Assembly: GCF_030846775.1 (NCBI RefSeq)
Contig: NZ_CP132910.1
Span: forward strand, 1,522,001 to 1,586,000
DNA from: Geothrix sp. 21YS21S-2
Lineage (GTDB): Bacteria; Acidobacteriota; Holophagae; Holophagales; Holophagaceae
DNA: 64,000 nucleotides
Reading direction: 5' to 3'
Shown: positions 1 through 8,833 of the stretch, piece by piece
How the letters are laid out: the number at the start of each line of letters is the position of its first letter
Position numbering within the stretch: position 1 is the stretch's first letter
Made by a program: the position numbers and the translations under genes
Notes under the pieces: generated by a model
Databases searched by the model: none
Seen by the model: only the letters and a program-made list of their open reading frames with translations
What the model was told of the DNA's origin: nothing

Positions 1-44
1 CGGCCTAGAAAATGGCCGGGCCGATCGTTTCCATTTTTCTTTTC

Positions 45-177
45 CTCGGCGAACCTCGGCCTCCTCGGCGCCTCGGCGATGGGCTTTTCCATGAGCTGTC
101 GGCGCAAGGCTCACCCGCGCCGGCCCACCCATCGAAAGCCCATCGCCGAGGCGCCGAGGAGGCCGAGGTTCGCCGAG
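45..177. repeat. Perfect 43-bp inverted repeat (long hairpin) in a 512-nt non-coding stretch
   Basis: Arm 45-87 is the exact reverse complement of arm 135-177, with a 47-nt spacer. The arms are built from short CCTCGGCG-like units. With one bulged base the pairing extends about 5 more bp. Such units are typical of dispersed intergenic repeats, but only one pair is visible here. No convincing gene lies in 1-512: the open frames there have no family signature and run through the repeat. Positions 178-512 hold the leader of mqnE and nothing else I can name. The hairpin could also act as a terminator for a gene left of the window. Confidence 0.85.
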
Positions 178-512
178 AAAAGGACTCCAGGCTGTGGCTG
201 ACCTTTTCATGGAGTCGCCCAGGGGATGCTGCACTATCCCCACAGCAGGAGGAACGACCGGAGCCCAAGCGCGAAGAGGGCCAAGCGGATCGCTGGGCTA
301 AATATGTATTTCATCAACCTGCCTCCATCCCATTTCAATGAACATCAAATTTCATTTCTCCCTTTCCCCGGCACCAATATAGGTCTTTCCCGGCATCATT
401 CATGCGGCGCCCATGCCTTCCGAACGAAGCGCCTGCCGTCCCGCCGCCATGAACCATTCCAGGATAGGCTTCCTCCTTCCGCGCCCCGCTAGACTGGAGG
501 ATGGAGACGTTC

Positions 513-1631
513 ATGCACAGCCTCAGCCTCGGATTGCAAAGCTACCTCACCGATCCCCGCCTCATCCCCATCGCGGAGAAGGTGGAACAGGGCATCCGGC
601 TCACCTTCGACGACGGCCTCCTGCTCTACGAGAGCCCCGATCTCACGGGCATCGGCGCCATGGCCCACTTCGTCCGGCTGAAGCTCCACGGGAAGAAGAC
701 CTACTACGTGGTGAGCCGGCGCATGTCCTACACGAACATCTGCGTCACCCACTGCCAGTTCTGCGCGTTCCAGGCCCGGCCGGGCGATCCGCGGGCCTAC
801 GTGCTTTCGGCGGACGACATCGTCTCCGAGATGGAGAAGCCCGAGAACCTGGGCGTGCGGGAACTGCACATGGTGGCCGGGCACTACCCCAAGCTCAAGA
901 TCGAGTACTTCGAGGACCTGTTCCGGCGCCTCAAGGCCCGCTTCCCGGACCTGCACCTGAAGGTCTTCACCATGGTGGAGATGGACTACTACGCCCGGGC
1001 GTCCGGGATCCCCATCGAGGCGTTCATCGCCCGCTGCATGGCCGCGGGGCTGGAGAGCTGCCCGGGCGGCGGCGCGGAGATCTTCGACGAGGAGATCCGC
1101 GAGAAGATCTGCATCGGCAAGAAGGACGCCGGCACCTGGCTGCGCGTGGCCGAGCTGAGCCACCGCATGGGCCTGCCCACCAACTGCACCATGCTCTACG
1201 GGCACATCGAACAGGCCCGGCACCGGGTGGACCACCTCCTGCGCCTGCGCGAGCTGCAGGACCGCACGCGGGGGTTCCTGGCCTACATCCCCCTGGCCTA
1301 CCAGATCGAGGACAACGAGCTGGGCCGGACCTACGAGATCCACGAGACCACCGGCCACCAGGACCTGCGGGAAGTGGCCGTGGCCCGCCTCCTCCTGGAC
1401 AACGTCCCGCACATCAAGGCCTACTGGGTCATGATCACCGAGGGCCTGGCCCAGGTCGGCCTCAACTACGGCGCGGACGACCTGGACGGCACCATCATCG
1501 AGGAGTCCATCGCCCACCTCGCCGGCGCCAAGACCCCCCAGGCCCTCACCAAGGCCGAGCTGGAGCGCCTGATCACCGAAGCCGGCTTCGAGCCCCTGGA
1601 ACGCGACAACCTCTACAAAGTCTATGCCTGA
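513..1631 (+). CDS. mqnE: Aminodeoxyfutalosine synthase (radical SAM)
   Basis: MqnE catalyses the radical-SAM step that joins the adenosyl radical to 3-[(1-carboxyvinyl)oxy]benzoate to give aminofutalosine, in the futalosine route to menaquinone. The 372-residue product has the CX3CX2C cluster motif at C77, C81 and C84 (CVTHCQFC), followed by the expected TIM-barrel segments, including TMLYGH and the C-terminal GADDLDGT signature of the MqnE/MqnC/CofH group. I chose ATG 513 because GGAG lies 6 nt upstream; an ATG at 501 abuts its own GGAGG. MqnE is favoured over MqnC by the TMLYGH segment and length. It overlaps the next gene by 8 nt. Menaquinone use fits the NrfH-type quinol dehydrogenase further along the window. 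Confidence 0.85.
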   Translation: MHSLSLGLQSYLTDPRLIPIAEKVEQGIRLTFDDGLLLYESPDLTGIGAMAHFVRLKLHGKKTYYVVSRRMSYTNICVTHCQFCAFQARPGDPRAYVLSADDIVSEMEKPENLGVRELHMVAGHYPKLKIEYFEDLFRRLKARFPDLHLKVFTMVEMDYYARASGIPIEAFIARCMAAGLESCPGGGAEIFDEEIREKICIGKKDAGTWLRVAELSHRMGLPTNCTMLYGHIEQARHRVDHLLRLRELQDRTRGFLAYIPLAYQIEDNELGRTYEIHETTGHQDLREVAVARLLLDNVPHIKAYWVMITEGLAQVGLNYGADDLDGTIIEESIAHLAGAKTPQALTKAELERLITEAGFEPLERDNLYKVYA

Positions 1632-2178
1632 ACTCCGCGACAAGGCCGCGCTGAGGCGGCACCACCTGGCCCTGAGGGACGCCGTCGATCCCCTGGAGCG
1701 GGCCCTCTGGTCCGCGGAGGCCTGCCGGCACCTGGCCGCCTTCTGCGAAGCCCGGGGCATCCATTCCGTCGCGGCCTTCTGGCCCTTCGGGTCCGAGATC
1801 GACCTGCGCCCCCTCCTGGACGCCCACCCCTTCTGGACCTTCCTCTTCCCGAGAATCGTGGAAAAGGCGCCGCCAACCCTGGCCTGGGGCCCGCCTCCGC
1901 TGGGACCCGGCGCCTGGGGCCTCCAGGAGCCGCTGGCGTCCCCCTTCGCCTCCCCACCGGTGCAACTGGTCCTGGTCCCGGGCCTCGCCTTCGCCGCGGA
2001 CGGGCACCGGCTGGGCTACGGGCGGGGCTTCTACGACGCCGTCCTGCCCGGCCTGGCGCCGGAGGTCCTGACCCTGGGCGCGGGCTTCGGGATCCAGAAG
2101 TGCGAAAGCCTGCCCACGGGACCCGGGGACTTCCCCGTCAAGGGACTGGTGGATGAGGATGGGGTAAGGCTCTTCTAG
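1624..2178 (+). CDS. ygfA: 5-formyltetrahydrofolate cyclo-ligase
   Basis: A 184-residue member of the 5-FTHF cyclo-ligase (MTHFS/YgfA) family, which uses ATP to convert 5-formyl-THF to 5,10-methenyl-THF in one-carbon metabolism. The N-terminal segment with basic residues (LRDKAALRRHH) and the C-terminal nucleotide-binding motif GYGRGFYD near residues 132-139 are characteristic. The ATG lies inside the end of mqnE (8-nt overlap) with no clear Shine-Dalgarno, suggesting translational coupling. Its 3' end overlaps the convergent FHA-domain gene by 4 nt. The cytosolic enzyme has normal family length. Confidence 0.85.
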   Translation: MPELRDKAALRRHHLALRDAVDPLERALWSAEACRHLAAFCEARGIHSVAAFWPFGSEIDLRPLLDAHPFWTFLFPRIVEKAPPTLAWGPPPLGPGAWGLQEPLASPFASPPVQLVLVPGLAFAADGHRLGYGRGFYDAVLPGLAPEVLTLGAGFGIQKCESLPTGPGDFPVKGLVDEDGVRLF

Positions 2179-4277
2179 CCCAGCTTGAAGATGCTCTCCC
2201 CGCCCGGGTAGTCCTCGGTCGAGGCCTCCCGCATCCGCTGCAGGACCTGCACCAGCACCCGGATCCTTTCCACCATCTCCATCACCTTCTGGAGCTTGGG
2301 CTCGTCGGGGTACTTGCGGGCCAGGAGCTCGATCTGCATGGAGATCACGGCCAGGGGGTTGTTGATCTCGTGCTTGAGGGTTCCGGCCATCTGGCGCAGG
2401 GAGTCCAGTCGTTCCGCGGCCCGGGCCTTGCGCTGGAGCTCGTCGTGGCCGCGCAGCACCTGGAGCCGGTGGTGGAGGGTCTCCCACCGGAAGCCCTCGG
2501 GAAGGCAGTCCGTGGTGCCCGCGGCCAGGAACTGGGGGAACTGGTCGTCGCGGGCCCGCACCACGAGGATGGGCACCGTGGTGAAGCTGGCGTTGCGCCG
2601 GTAGGCGTCCACGACGGCCACGGGGTCCTGGGTCCCCTTGGCGTCGATGACGAGGTACTTGAACGGGTGGACCGGAGAGCGGGGCGGCTCGGCCTCCAGG
2701 AGGTGGAGGCCCAGTTCCTCGGCCTGGGCCACGCTTTCGAAGAGGCCCACCAGTTCCATCTCCTCCGTGACCAGGCCCAGGAGGGGCAGGGCCCGGCTGT
2801 CCTGGGTGTGGTTGACGTCCTTGGGGAACTCCAGGGTCAGGGCCTGGTCGTTCCAGTGCCAGCGGATGCCCGACTCCTGGAGGGTCCGGAGGGTCCAGGG
2901 GTCCGGCGTGGGGATGGCCATCCCGGAGGAGAAGGCCAGGCGCAGCGTCCAGTCCGAAGTCTGATCCAGCCAGCGGCCCTGCACGGTTCCGCCTTCGGGG
3001 GCCCGCATGAGGAGGGGCTCCACCAGACCCATGAGGGCCTGGGTGGCCAGGTCCCCCGCCACCCACACCGTGCCGGCGGGGACGGACTCGAGGGTCAGTG
3101 GGATGTTCCGGATGGTGAGGAGGTCCCGCCACACCGGCTCCAGCACCTCCTGAAGGGCCTGGAGGCTGGTGGAGACGGGGGTCTCCCGGGGCACTTCCAG
3201 GAGGGTCTCCTGGAGGCCGGATTCCACGAGGTGCTGGATGCGGCTGGTCTGGTGGCGAAGCACCGCGGCCAGGTCGCCGTAGCCGCTCTCGGAATAGCTC
3301 TGGATCCAGCGCAGGCTCGACCCCATGGCCCCCAGCAGCTCCCCCATGCGCTTGACGATGCGCTCGTGCAGGGTCCGAAGGCGCAAATACTCGCCCTGGA
3401 TCTCGGCCTGGCGCATGGCCTTCTGCACGAGCTCCGTGTGGCGCAGGGCCACGGCGCCTTGTCGCACGAAGGCCTGCAGCAGGGCCAGATCGAACCTGGA
3501 AAAGGGCCGGCCCTGCTGGGCGCGGTCCAGGTAGAGCACGCCCTGGATCTCGCCGGCCACCTCCATGGGGGCGCACATGACGGCCCCGACGGTGAGCTCG
3601 AGCAGGCTCTCGCCCCCGAAGCGGGGGTCGATCAGGGGGGAGTTGCTGAGCACCCCGGTGCGGTGGGCGAGGACGTAGGCCACCACGGAATGGGACAGGC
3701 CCTGGCGGTCCTCCACGTCGCCCACGCGGTGCAGGCTCTGCCAGGTCCCGTCCGGGTTCACCATCACCACGAAGCCCCGTTCCGCCCCCATGAGCTTCAG
3801 GGCCTCGGCCAGGATGCTGCGGAACATGATGTACGAGCTGCCCTCCCGCAGCAGGCTCTCGGAGGACCGGTGCAGCAGCTCCAGGGCGCGCAGGAGCACC
3901 ATGGCCTGGCCGGGCTCGGGCTTGATCTCGGCGAACAGGTCGCCCACGCCCTCGATGAAGTTGATCCCGTCCAGGCCGGGGAACCCTTCCGTGAACTTCA
4001 GGCACCAGTCCCCCAGGCCGATCTCGTCCCCGTCCTCCAGGGCGCTCCCGATGGGCGTGGAGACCGAGAGCCCGTTGAGCAGGGTGCCGTTGCGGGACTC
4101 CAGGTCCCGGATCCACCAGCGGCCGCCCACCTTCGCCAGCATGGCGTGGGCCCGCGAGACGCTGACGTCCCCGGGCAGGGCCACGGGGCACAGCACGGGA
4201 TCCCGGCCCAGCTGCACCGGATCGGCAACCTCGTGGCGCCTCACGACGCCTCCCTCGCTCCAGGACAGGTAGGGCAC
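2175..4277 (-). CDS. FHA-GAF protein with degenerate kinase, receiver-like and terminal H-box segments
   Basis: A 700-residue soluble signalling protein. Residues about 20-95 are an FHA domain (GRD, SRAHA, RNGT), which binds phosphothreonine. Residues about 140-290 form a GAF domain. Residues about 385-470 resemble an ATPase domain with an N-box-like start but no recognisable G1/G2 glycine boxes. Residues about 475-600 look like a degenerate receiver. The protein ends with a histidine-kinase dimerisation motif (TLKHEINNPLAV, His near 636) and no ATPase after it. It is therefore probably not an autonomous kinase; it may be a scaffold or phosphoacceptor. It starts at GTG 4277 (GGGAG 6 nt upstream), 12 nt after yhbY, with which it likely forms an operon. 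Confidence 0.75.
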   Translation of the reverse strand: MPYLSWSEGGVVRRHEVADPVQLGRDPVLCPVALPGDVSVSRAHAMLAKVGGRWWIRDLESRNGTLLNGLSVSTPIGSALEDGDEIGLGDWCLKFTEGFPGLDGINFIEGVGDLFAEIKPEPGQAMVLLRALELLHRSSESLLREGSSYIMFRSILAEALKLMGAERGFVVMVNPDGTWQSLHRVGDVEDRQGLSHSVVAYVLAHRTGVLSNSPLIDPRFGGESLLELTVGAVMCAPMEVAGEIQGVLYLDRAQQGRPFSRFDLALLQAFVRQGAVALRHTELVQKAMRQAEIQGEYLRLRTLHERIVKRMGELLGAMGSSLRWIQSYSESGYGDLAAVLRHQTSRIQHLVESGLQETLLEVPRETPVSTSLQALQEVLEPVWRDLLTIRNIPLTLESVPAGTVWVAGDLATQALMGLVEPLLMRAPEGGTVQGRWLDQTSDWTLRLAFSSGMAIPTPDPWTLRTLQESGIRWHWNDQALTLEFPKDVNHTQDSRALPLLGLVTEEMELVGLFESVAQAEELGLHLLEAEPPRSPVHPFKYLVIDAKGTQDPVAVVDAYRRNASFTTVPILVVRARDDQFPQFLAAGTTDCLPEGFRWETLHHRLQVLRGHDELQRKARAAERLDSLRQMAGTLKHEINNPLAVISMQIELLARKYPDEPKLQKVMEMVERIRVLVQVLQRMREASTEDYPGGESIFKLG

Positions 4278-4289
4278 GCCGGACTCCCT

Positions 4290-4586
4290 TCAGGGCAGGG
4301 GATAGGCGGTGGGCTTGTTCCGGCTCGCCCGGAACACCAGGACCGTGTGGCCCAGGACGCGCACCACTTCGAGGCCGGGAACCTTGGCGGTAAGGGCCTC
4401 CACGGCGCTCGCCTCGTCCTCGGGGGTGTTCTGGTTGAGGCGGAGCTTCATGAGTTCGAGGCTTTCGAGCATGACGTCGAGTTCCTGGGCCAGGGCGTCG
4501 GTGAGCCCGGCCTTGCCGATGTGGACGTTGGCTTTGAGGGGGTGGGCCTTGGCCTTGAGGTGCTGGCGTTGTCTGGGGGTGAGCAT
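4290..4586 (-). CDS. yhbY: YhbY/CRS1-CRM family RNA-binding protein
   Basis: A 98-residue single-domain CRM protein. The N-terminal LTPRQRQHLKAKAHPLK and the central HIGKAGLT (the GKxG-type loop) are diagnostic; the C-terminal half carries the expected VLVFRASRNKP strand. E. coli YhbY associates with pre-50S ribosomal particles, so a role in ribosome assembly is inferred. It is transcribed leftward ahead of the FHA-GAF gene with a 12-nt gap, and divergently from the M64 peptidase gene. Confidence 0.85.
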   Translation of the reverse strand: MLTPRQRQHLKAKAHPLKANVHIGKAGLTDALAQELDVMLESLELMKLRLNQNTPEDEASAVEALTAKVPGLEVVRVLGHTVLVFRASRNKPTAYPLP

Positions 4587-4649
4587 GGGGACCTCGAAGG
4601 GGGCCTGGGTTCGGCGGGATTCCTGGAATGTTCTAGTATAGGAGTATCC

Positions 4650-6044
4650 ATGAGGCTTGTGATGCTACGTACCCTTTCCGCCCTGTTCCTCGCTTCCGCA
4701 CTGATGGCCCAGGCCCCCCGGACCCTTCGGGTGGACTACTACCACACCGGAACCGCCGCCTCCGAGACCTTCACCCAGGACCGCACGGTCCTGGAGCCCC
4801 TTCCCTGGCCCGGCGACCCCGCCAAGGCCCTGGACACCTCCAACCTGGGCAAGTATTTCTTCGAGGTGGTGGACCGCGCGACCAACCGGGTCCTCTTCTC
4901 CCGGGGCTTCAATTCCATCTACGGGGAGTGGGAGACCACGGGCGAGGCCCGCTCCACCCCGCGGACCTTCTCCGAGTCCCTGCGCTTCCCCCGTCCCGGA
5001 GGCCCCGTCCAGATCAACGTCAAGAAGCGGGATGCCCGGAACGCCTTCCGCGAGATCTGGTCGTTCTCCCTGGACCCCGCGGACATGTCGGTCGATTCCG
5101 CCCCGCCGCCCTCCCCCGGCGCCCTCATCGCCATCCAGCGGTCCGGCGCCCCGGCGGAAAAGGTGGATCTCCTGATCCTGGGCGACGGCTACACCCGTGA
5201 GGAGCTGCCCCGGTTCGAGCAGCAGGCCCGCAGGCTCACCGAGGCCCTCTTCGCCAGGTCCCCCTTCCGGGAGCACCGGAAGGACTTCAACGTCTGGGCC
5301 CTGTGCCCCCCCGCCGACGCCCCGGGCGTGTCCCGGCCCTCCACCGGCGTCCACCGCCGCAGCCCCCTGGGCACCGCCTACGACGCCTTCGGGAGCGAGC
5401 GCTACATCCTGACCTTCGAGAACCGGGCCCTGCGTGACGCCGCCTCCTTCGCGCCCTACGACTTCCTGGAGATCCTCGTCAACGGCGAGACCTACGGCGG
5501 CGCCGGGATCTTCGGGCAGTTCAGCACCGTGGCGGCCGGGAACCTCTACGCGCCCTACGTCTTCGTGCACGAGTTCGGGCACCACTTCGCGGGCCTGGCC
5601 GACGAGTACTACACCTCCGACGTCGCCTACGAGAGCTCGAAGGATCGCCCCGAGCCCTGGGAGCTCAACGCCACCGCCGACCCCAAGGCCCCCAAGTGGA
5701 AGGCGCTCGTCAGGGCCGGCACGCCGCTGCCCACGCCGTGGCAGAAGGCGGCCTTCGAGAAGGCCAGCCACGAGACCCAGGCCCGGCGCCGGGAACTGCG
5801 CGCGGCCAACCGCCCCGAATCCGAGATGGACGCCCTCTTCGCCGAGGAGAAGGCCTTCGAGACCCGGCTCCTGGGCACGGACGCCCACTCCGGGAAGGTG
5901 GGTGCCTTCGAGGGCTGCAACTACGAGGGCACGGGGTATTTCCGTGCCCAGGAGGACTGCGTCATGTTCACCCGCGACGACGTGCCGTTCTGCGCGGCCT
6001 GCGCGGGCGCCATCGAGCGGGTCATCGCCCTGTACGCCAAATGA
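4650..6044 (+). CDS. Secreted M64 (IgA-peptidase-like) metallopeptidase
   Basis: A 464-residue protein with an N-terminal signal peptide (MRLVMLRTLSALFLASALMA). The zinc site is HEFGHHFAGLADEY, with HExxH starting at His307, typical of peptidase family M64. An N-terminal domain of about 120 residues precedes the catalytic domain (LLILGDGYT..., the family's entry strand). Start ATG 4650 is preceded by GGAG at 4641 with 5-nt spacing. The C-terminal region contains cysteines (GCNYEG, DCVMF, CAACAG) that could form disulfides or bind metal. It probably acts in the periplasm or outside the cell; its substrate is unknown. Its stop overlaps the start of the GT9 gene (ATGA). Confidence 0.8.
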   Translation: MRLVMLRTLSALFLASALMAQAPRTLRVDYYHTGTAASETFTQDRTVLEPLPWPGDPAKALDTSNLGKYFFEVVDRATNRVLFSRGFNSIYGEWETTGEARSTPRTFSESLRFPRPGGPVQINVKKRDARNAFREIWSFSLDPADMSVDSAPPPSPGALIAIQRSGAPAEKVDLLILGDGYTREELPRFEQQARRLTEALFARSPFREHRKDFNVWALCPPADAPGVSRPSTGVHRRSPLGTAYDAFGSERYILTFENRALRDAASFAPYDFLEILVNGETYGGAGIFGQFSTVAAGNLYAPYVFVHEFGHHFAGLADEYYTSDVAYESSKDRPEPWELNATADPKAPKWKALVRAGTPLPTPWQKAAFEKASHETQARRRELRAANRPESEMDALFAEEKAFETRLLGTDAHSGKVGAFEGCNYEGTGYFRAQEDCVMFTRDDVPFCAACAGAIERVIALYAK

Positions 6045-7177
6045 GGGCGAACGGGACGGAAGCCCTCAAGGAGAGCCTGCGGCGCGGGGACGCCCTGCCC
6101 GAGGTGTGGATCCGCTTCCCCAGGCAGCTGGGGGACGTCATCTTCGCCCTGCCCTTCCTGGGAAGCCTCCAGCGGGAATGGAACGCCGCGGCCGCGGAAC
6201 TGGGCGTCACGCTCAAGTGGGTGGCGGTGGGCCACGCCATCGGCGCGGCCGTGTTCAGCGAGGCGGCGCCTTCCGTCATCGCCGAGAGCGTCATCGAGAC
6301 CGGGGGGGTGGGCAAGCCCGACCCCTGGATGCTGCTGCGGCGCTGGCGCAAGGACCGCCCCGTGGCGGTCATCAACCTCAGCCAGTCCGTGCGCCTCATC
6401 CTGGCCGCGTGGATGGCCCGGGTGCCCATCCGGGGCGGCATCGCCGACAACAACCTGAGCCTGCTCTACACCCACCCGTTCAAGTACCGGGACCTGCCCA
6501 TCCACATCGTCCAGCGCTACCAGCCCCTGCTCGAGAAGCTCACGGGCCTGGCCGACCTGCGGTGGCTGCCCATCACCCCCGGGCTCCTGGGGGGAAAGGG
6601 CGCCCTGCCCCTGCTGCGCGCCGCGGGCTGGGACGGCAGGCCCTACGTGGTGCTGGCCTTCGGCACCCGGGGCGAGGAGAAGCGCTGGTTCCCCGAGCAG
6701 GAGAACTGGCCGGAACTGTCCCGGATCCTCATGGACCAGGGCTTCGCCACCGTCCTCCTGGGCAGCCCCGACGAGATGCCCCTGGCCGCGGAGCTGGCGG
6801 CCCTGGCCCCCGGGACCATCGACCTCACCGGCCGCACCACGATCCCCGAGGCCTGCGCGGTCCAGTACCACGCCTACGGCTGCGTGGGCGTCGACACGGG
6901 CCTGTCCCACTGCAGCGCGGGGGCGGGGCGGCCCACGGTCACCCTCATGAACATGTCGCTGGAGCACCTCATCCAGCCCCAGGGTCCCTATTCCGTGGCC
7001 GTGCGGGGTCCCGCCATGGGGCTGGCCGAAGGGGAGCGCCCCGGAAACCCCCGCGGAGGCGGCGCCCACCGCATCACGCCGCTGCGCGCGGCCAACATCC
7101 TGCACGCCCTTGCCCGGGAGGCGGAAAAAGAGCAGGTCGGACCCAGCTCCAACATGGGCAAAATGATGCAAGCGTAG
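6041..7177 (+). CDS. Glycosyltransferase family 9 (heptosyltransferase-like)
   Basis: A 378-residue GT9-family protein. The N-terminal IRFPRQLGDVIFALPFL matches the acceptor-domain start of ADP-heptose:LPS heptosyltransferases, and GVDTGLSHCSAGAGRPTV matches the nucleotide-sugar-binding loop. It probably adds a heptose or related sugar to lipopolysaccharide or another surface glycan at the cytoplasmic face of the inner membrane. Its ATG overlaps the stop of the M64 peptidase gene by 4 nt, so the two are likely co-translated despite unrelated functions. The exact sugar and acceptor cannot be read from sequence. The 69-nt gap after it is AT-rich. Confidence 0.8.
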   Translation: MRANGTEALKESLRRGDALPEVWIRFPRQLGDVIFALPFLGSLQREWNAAAAELGVTLKWVAVGHAIGAAVFSEAAPSVIAESVIETGGVGKPDPWMLLRRWRKDRPVAVINLSQSVRLILAAWMARVPIRGGIADNNLSLLYTHPFKYRDLPIHIVQRYQPLLEKLTGLADLRWLPITPGLLGGKGALPLLRAAGWDGRPYVVLAFGTRGEEKRWFPEQENWPELSRILMDQGFATVLLGSPDEMPLAAELAALAPGTIDLTGRTTIPEACAVQYHAYGCVGVDTGLSHCSAGAGRPTVTLMNMSLEHLIQPQGPYSVAVRGPAMGLAEGERPGNPRGGGAHRITPLRAANILHALAREAEKEQVGPSSNMGKMMQA

Positions 7178-7246
7178 TTCTGGAACCAATAATTAATTAA
7201 TAGCATCCTGACGCCAAAGGTCCACGGCCACTCCTTGGGGAATTGA

Positions 7247-8833
7247 ATGATCCTGTCCAGAAACGGCGCCCTCCACTGCCTCCTGATCACCCTGCCGGGC
7301 CTGGCCCTGGCGGCCCAGGCTCCCGAAGGCTGGAACCGCCGGGAGGTGCTGGGTTCCGGACTGGCCGCCGGCGCGACCTGGTTCGGAGCGGGGCTCTGGA
7401 CCGCGGACCGGCACGGCGCTCCGGCCCCCCTGGTCGACTCCCTGGGCATGGGCAACGGATACATCGGCTCGGGCGTCTCGGCCGAAGCCGGCGCCAGCCT
7501 CGGGCGCTGGAGTTTCGCCATCCAGGGCCTGGCCAACACCGACGCCCAGGGCAGGTCCCACTTCACGGTCATGCGCAGCCACGCGCTCTACCGCCATGGG
7601 GGCTGGACCGCGGGGTTCGAGCAGGAGCCCCTGGTCTGGGGCTACGGCCTCACCGGCGGGTACCTGCTGGGCGAGGCCGCCCGCCCCGTCCCCAAGCTCC
7701 GGGTCGAGACGCCCTACTGGCACCTGTCCCTGGGGAAATGGTCCCTGGGCGAATGGGGCTTCCAGGGGTTCACGGGGCGCCTCGAGAACGGCCGCTCCAT
7801 CCCCGAGAACTCGCAGATGCCCCTGTCCATCGCCCGGAACCTGCAGCTGAACGGGGATCCGCAGAGCCCCTTCTTCTCCGGGTGGCGGACCCAGGGCAGG
7901 TCCCGGGACGGGAAGGTGGAGTTCTACCTCAACTGGACGGTCCTCTGGGGCGGCACCCGCAACGGGGTGTCCATGACCGAGGGCTACAACCTGGGCGAAT
8001 ACCTCACGGCCGTCACGGGCACCAAGGACGTGCTGGCCGAGAGCGGCGTGGACTTCAACGACCCGAACCGCCCGGAACCCGTGCCCGTGAACCGCGCCAA
8101 GAGCTCCACGAACTTCGACGCGGGCCTGCGGTTCCGGTCCGACTGGCTGGCGCGGGTGACCGCCAGCGAAAAGGCCTGGTTCTACGTGGGCCGCGGCAGC
8201 AAGGGCGTCCTGCTCCAGTGGAAGGTGCTGGCCCGCCGGCCCTTCTACTACACCGGCAAGGAGCTCACCGGTGTCCGGAAGGATGCCGCCTCCCTCCGCT
8301 GGTTCCGCATCTGGGACAAGAAGGACAGCTACTACATCCCCAACCTCATCGCGGGCAACGACACCGTCGGCATCCTCCTGGAGTGGCCCGGCGTGCGCCT
8401 GGGCATCGAGCACCACAACACCGCCAATTCCCCCGACATCTCGTACCGTTCCTTCGTGAACAGCACCTACCCTTCGGGCTTCTACACCCATGGCGACCCC
8501 CTGGGCGAGGCCATGGGCGGCGAGGCCAACTCGAACTTCGCGAAGCTGGAACTGGACCTGGGCCCGCGGCTCTCCACCACCACCTGGCTCATCGCCGGCG
8601 TGCGCCCCTTCCGGGACGACCGGGACCTCTGGACCGCCCTGCACCCCGGCCTGTCCCCGGAGGCCGACGCATTCAAGCAGATCCAGCAGGACATCGCCTG
8701 GAAGGTGGACAAGGCGACGACCGTGCGCGCCGGAGCCGCCTGGCAGCGGCACGACGCCGTGGGCTGGGTTCCGGGCGCGGCCCGGAACGGGTTCCGGTAC
8801 TTCGCCGAACTCGAGTTCCGCTGGACCCGCTAG
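7247..8833 (+). CDS. Wzi-like capsule-assembly outer-membrane beta-barrel
   Basis: A 528-residue protein with a signal peptide (hydrophobic LLITLPGLALAAQA) and alternating aromatic/glycine strands typical of an outer-membrane barrel. The layout (WTAGFEQEPLVWG..., YWHLSLGKW, HNTANSP, FYTHGDPLGEAMGG and a terminal YFAELEFRWTR) resembles the Wzi family, which anchors capsular polysaccharide to the outer membrane. No other capsule genes are adjacent apart from the upstream GT9 gene, so a role in surface polysaccharide is likely but its partner is unknown. The start ATG 7247 has only a weak GGGG upstream. It overlaps the convergent serine hydrolase gene by 4 nt. Confidence 0.7.
   Translation: MILSRNGALHCLLITLPGLALAAQAPEGWNRREVLGSGLAAGATWFGAGLWTADRHGAPAPLVDSLGMGNGYIGSGVSAEAGASLGRWSFAIQGLANTDAQGRSHFTVMRSHALYRHGGWTAGFEQEPLVWGYGLTGGYLLGEAARPVPKLRVETPYWHLSLGKWSLGEWGFQGFTGRLENGRSIPENSQMPLSIARNLQLNGDPQSPFFSGWRTQGRSRDGKVEFYLNWTVLWGGTRNGVSMTEGYNLGEYLTAVTGTKDVLAESGVDFNDPNRPEPVPVNRAKSSTNFDAGLRFRSDWLARVTASEKAWFYVGRGSKGVLLQWKVLARRPFYYTGKELTGVRKDAASLRWFRIWDKKDSYYIPNLIAGNDTVGILLEWPGVRLGIEHHNTANSPDISYRSFVNSTYPSGFYTHGDPLGEAMGGEANSNFAKLELDLGPRLSTTTWLIAGVRPFRDDRDLWTALHPGLSPEADAFKQIQQDIAWKVDKATTVRAGAAWQRHDAVGWVPGAARNGFRYFAELEFRWTR

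Noticed and set aside
2370-4641. Upstream extension of the M64 peptidase frame over the FHA gene
   Set aside because: The signal peptide and Shine-Dalgarno put the start at 4650; the extension is a shadow of the FHA-GAF gene.
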